A stretch of DNA of 64,000 nt from Anaerococcus vaginalis (GTDB lineage Bacteria > Bacillota > Clostridia > Tissierellales > Peptoniphilaceae), in NCBI RefSeq assembly GCF_000307225.1, contig NZ_HE978616.1:147685-211684 (forward strand). Reading direction: 5' to 3'. The notes under the pieces were generated by a model. The model worked only from the letters and a program-made list of their open reading frames with translations, did no database searches and had not been told where the DNA came from. Positions 62,963-64,000 of the stretch are shown here, one piece after another (within the stretch, counting starts at the first letter, position 1; every line of letters starts with the position of its first letter). The position numbers were made by a program, and so were the translations under genes.

Positions 62963-63788
62963 TAGAATTTTTCTCCAAAACTATATTTATTGCATCTACA
63001 AGACCAAAATCATCATTGGTGGATACTATATAATCTGCTATTTCTTTAACTTCATCAATTGCATTTCCCATTGCGAAAGATAAGCCCACATTTTTAAGCA
63101 TAGGTATATCATTGTCTTGATCACCAATTGCTGCCATTTCTTCTTTACTTATACCCAAAAAATTTCCAATCTCACTAAGACCGTTAAATTTGTCTACATT
63201 TTTCTGCATAATTTCTACCATTCCAAAAGCTGATGTTGTGTGATAAAGATCCATAAGGTCAACTTTTTCCAAAATTTTTCTTTCTTCTTCTGGATTTTTT
63301 ATATTTGGAAATATTTGAAATTTAAAGGCTGAATTCTTTCTTAATTTTAATTCTTTTAATGGATCAGTTGAAAAAGAAAAATTTACTTGGTAATTCATCC
63401 CATATAAAGAATTATTTTCTAAATGATCAAATCTTTCAGGCCATATCCTATTTGAATAGTATGTGTACATGTCATAAAACTGATAAAAAAGTTTGTTTTC
63501 TTCACTAAATCTAATTAGCTCTTCAACTTCTTCATATTTTAGAGGATTTTGATAGATAATCTTTTCTTTATTTATATAAGCCAAGGCACCATTATTAGTA
63601 ACTGAAGGATTATCAATTCCTGTTAAACTCATTAAGTATCTAACTGATGGCATGGCTCTTCCTGATGTAAATACAAATTTTATTCCATTTTCATCTAGTT
63701 TTTTTAAGGCTTCTATCGTTTCTTCTCTTAAGATTGAATTACTATCAAGACTCGTCCCATCCAAGTCCATTGCAAATAATTTTATCAT
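62955..63788 (-). CDS. Cof-type HAD-superfamily phosphatase
   Basis: The 277 residues start MIKLFAMDLDGTSLDSNS with the HAD nucleophile aspartate, then KFVFTSGRAMPSVRYL, a large Cof-type cap domain, and MAAIGDQDNDIPMLKNVG with the metal-binding aspartates, ending with FAMGNAIDEVKEIA. The family acts on sugar phosphates, flavin mononucleotide or pyridoxal phosphate; specificity is not evident. It shares an ATGA overlap with nth. Confidence 0.93.
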   Translation of the reverse strand: MIKLFAMDLDGTSLDSNSILREETIEALKKLDENGIKFVFTSGRAMPSVRYLMSLTGIDNPSVTNNGALAYINKEKIIYQNPLKYEEVEELIRFSEENKLFYQFYDMYTYYSNRIWPERFDHLENNSLYGMNYQVNFSFSTDPLKELKLRKNSAFKFQIFPNIKNPEEERKILEKVDLMDLYHTTSAFGMVEIMQKNVDKFNGLSEIGNFLGISKEEMAAIGDQDNDIPMLKNVGLSFAMGNAIDEVKEIADYIVSTNDDFGLVDAINIVLEKNSNV

Positions 63789-64000
63789 TTTCTCTCCTTA
63801 TAATCTTCACACAAATCTTTCAAATCACATTCTTCACAAAGCGGGTTTCTCGCCTTACAAATTTTTCTTCCATGAGCAATTATTTGATGATGCAGTTTTG
63901 ACCATTTTTCCTTTGGCAAATTTTTTCTCAAATCTTTTTCTGTATTTAAAACATCCTTGCTATTTGCAAGTCCTATCCTATTTGAAACTCTTTGAACATG
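63785..64000 (-). CDS. nth: Endonuclease III, C-terminal part (runs off the window)
   Basis: Only the last 71 codons are inside the window. They read HVQRVSNRIGLANSKDVLNT, then HHQIIAHGRKICKAR and a [4Fe-4S] cluster pattern C-x6-C-x2-C-x5-C (ending CEECDLKDLC). This is the C-terminus of the oxidised-pyrimidine DNA glycosylase/AP lyase. The TGA overlaps the HAD gene ATG, so the two are co-translated. The catalytic lysine region is outside the window. Confidence 0.93.
   Translation of the reverse strand, partial: HVQRVSNRIGLANSKDVLNTEKDLRKNLPKEKWSKLHHQIIAHGRKICKARNPLCEECDLKDLCEDYKERK

Overview
The window is a dense, very AT-rich bacterial chromosome segment. It looks like a low-GC Gram-positive anaerobe of the Tissierellia/Peptoniphilaceae kind (Anaerococcus, Finegoldia, Parvimonas or relatives). 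That placement is an inference from the A-rich coding strands, the strong AGGAGG-type ribosome sites, the MurT/GatD pair, the PyrI/PyrK-type pyrimidine operon, formate-tetrahydrofolate ligase and the clostridial gene order. No 16S gene or other decisive marker is present. I see no rRNA, tRNA, CRISPR array, prophage or insertion sequence. No stretch over 300 bases lacks a gene.

Nearly all genes are on the minus strand, so transcription runs from high to low coordinates. Only rqcH (7003-8750) and murC (20947-22338) are on the plus strand. Each starts from a divergent promoter pair and ends in a bidirectional terminator.

Layout, left to right. 1-6904: tsf (cut by the window edge) and rpsB with their own promoter, then ftsY, priA, coaBC, rpoZ and gmk, which form one operon read from gmk. 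7003-9081: rqcH and the HU gene. 9170-18230: two PrsA-like foldase lipoproteins, mfd, pth, prs, glmU and deoD. 18350-20787: tkt and rpiB. 20947-22338: murC. 22375-27146: a ComEC-like metallo-hydrolase, mazF, alr, NAD(P)H-hydrate dehydratase joined to acpS, and an amidohydrolase. 27175-34478: gatB, gatA, gatC, ligA, pcrA. 34644-36620: yerC and fhs. 36723-38701: gatD-murT. 38835-39539: a cell-wall glucosaminidase. 39615-45180: a complete pyrBICFKDE operon. 45239-49948: CYTH protein, metallophosphatase, YhaN/YhaO-type nuclease pair and a histidine phosphatase. 50031-54200: an FtsX-type ABC exporter with a long coiled coil. 54205-57054: smpB, rnr, secG. 57162-61489: eno, tpiA, pgk, gap (lower glycolysis). 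61565-64000: trxB, trmL, a Cof-type HAD phosphatase and the end of nth.

The most striking property is that 16 loci, many of them essential housekeeping genes (ftsY, priA, ligA, mfd, glmU, acpS, rnr, smpB), are interrupted or joined by single-base length changes in runs of A or T. I count 20 such sites. Correcting one base at each restores a normal family member. The simplest reading is homopolymer error in the assembly; transcriptional slippage is the biological alternative. Genes below are therefore given with their restored extents and the suspected run.

I found no clear new defence or biosynthetic system. The best biological leads are an AcpS/NAD(P)H-hydrate dehydratase fusion, a MazF toxin with no adjacent antitoxin, a terminator placed directly before the pgk ribosome site, and a probable leaderless murT transcript.
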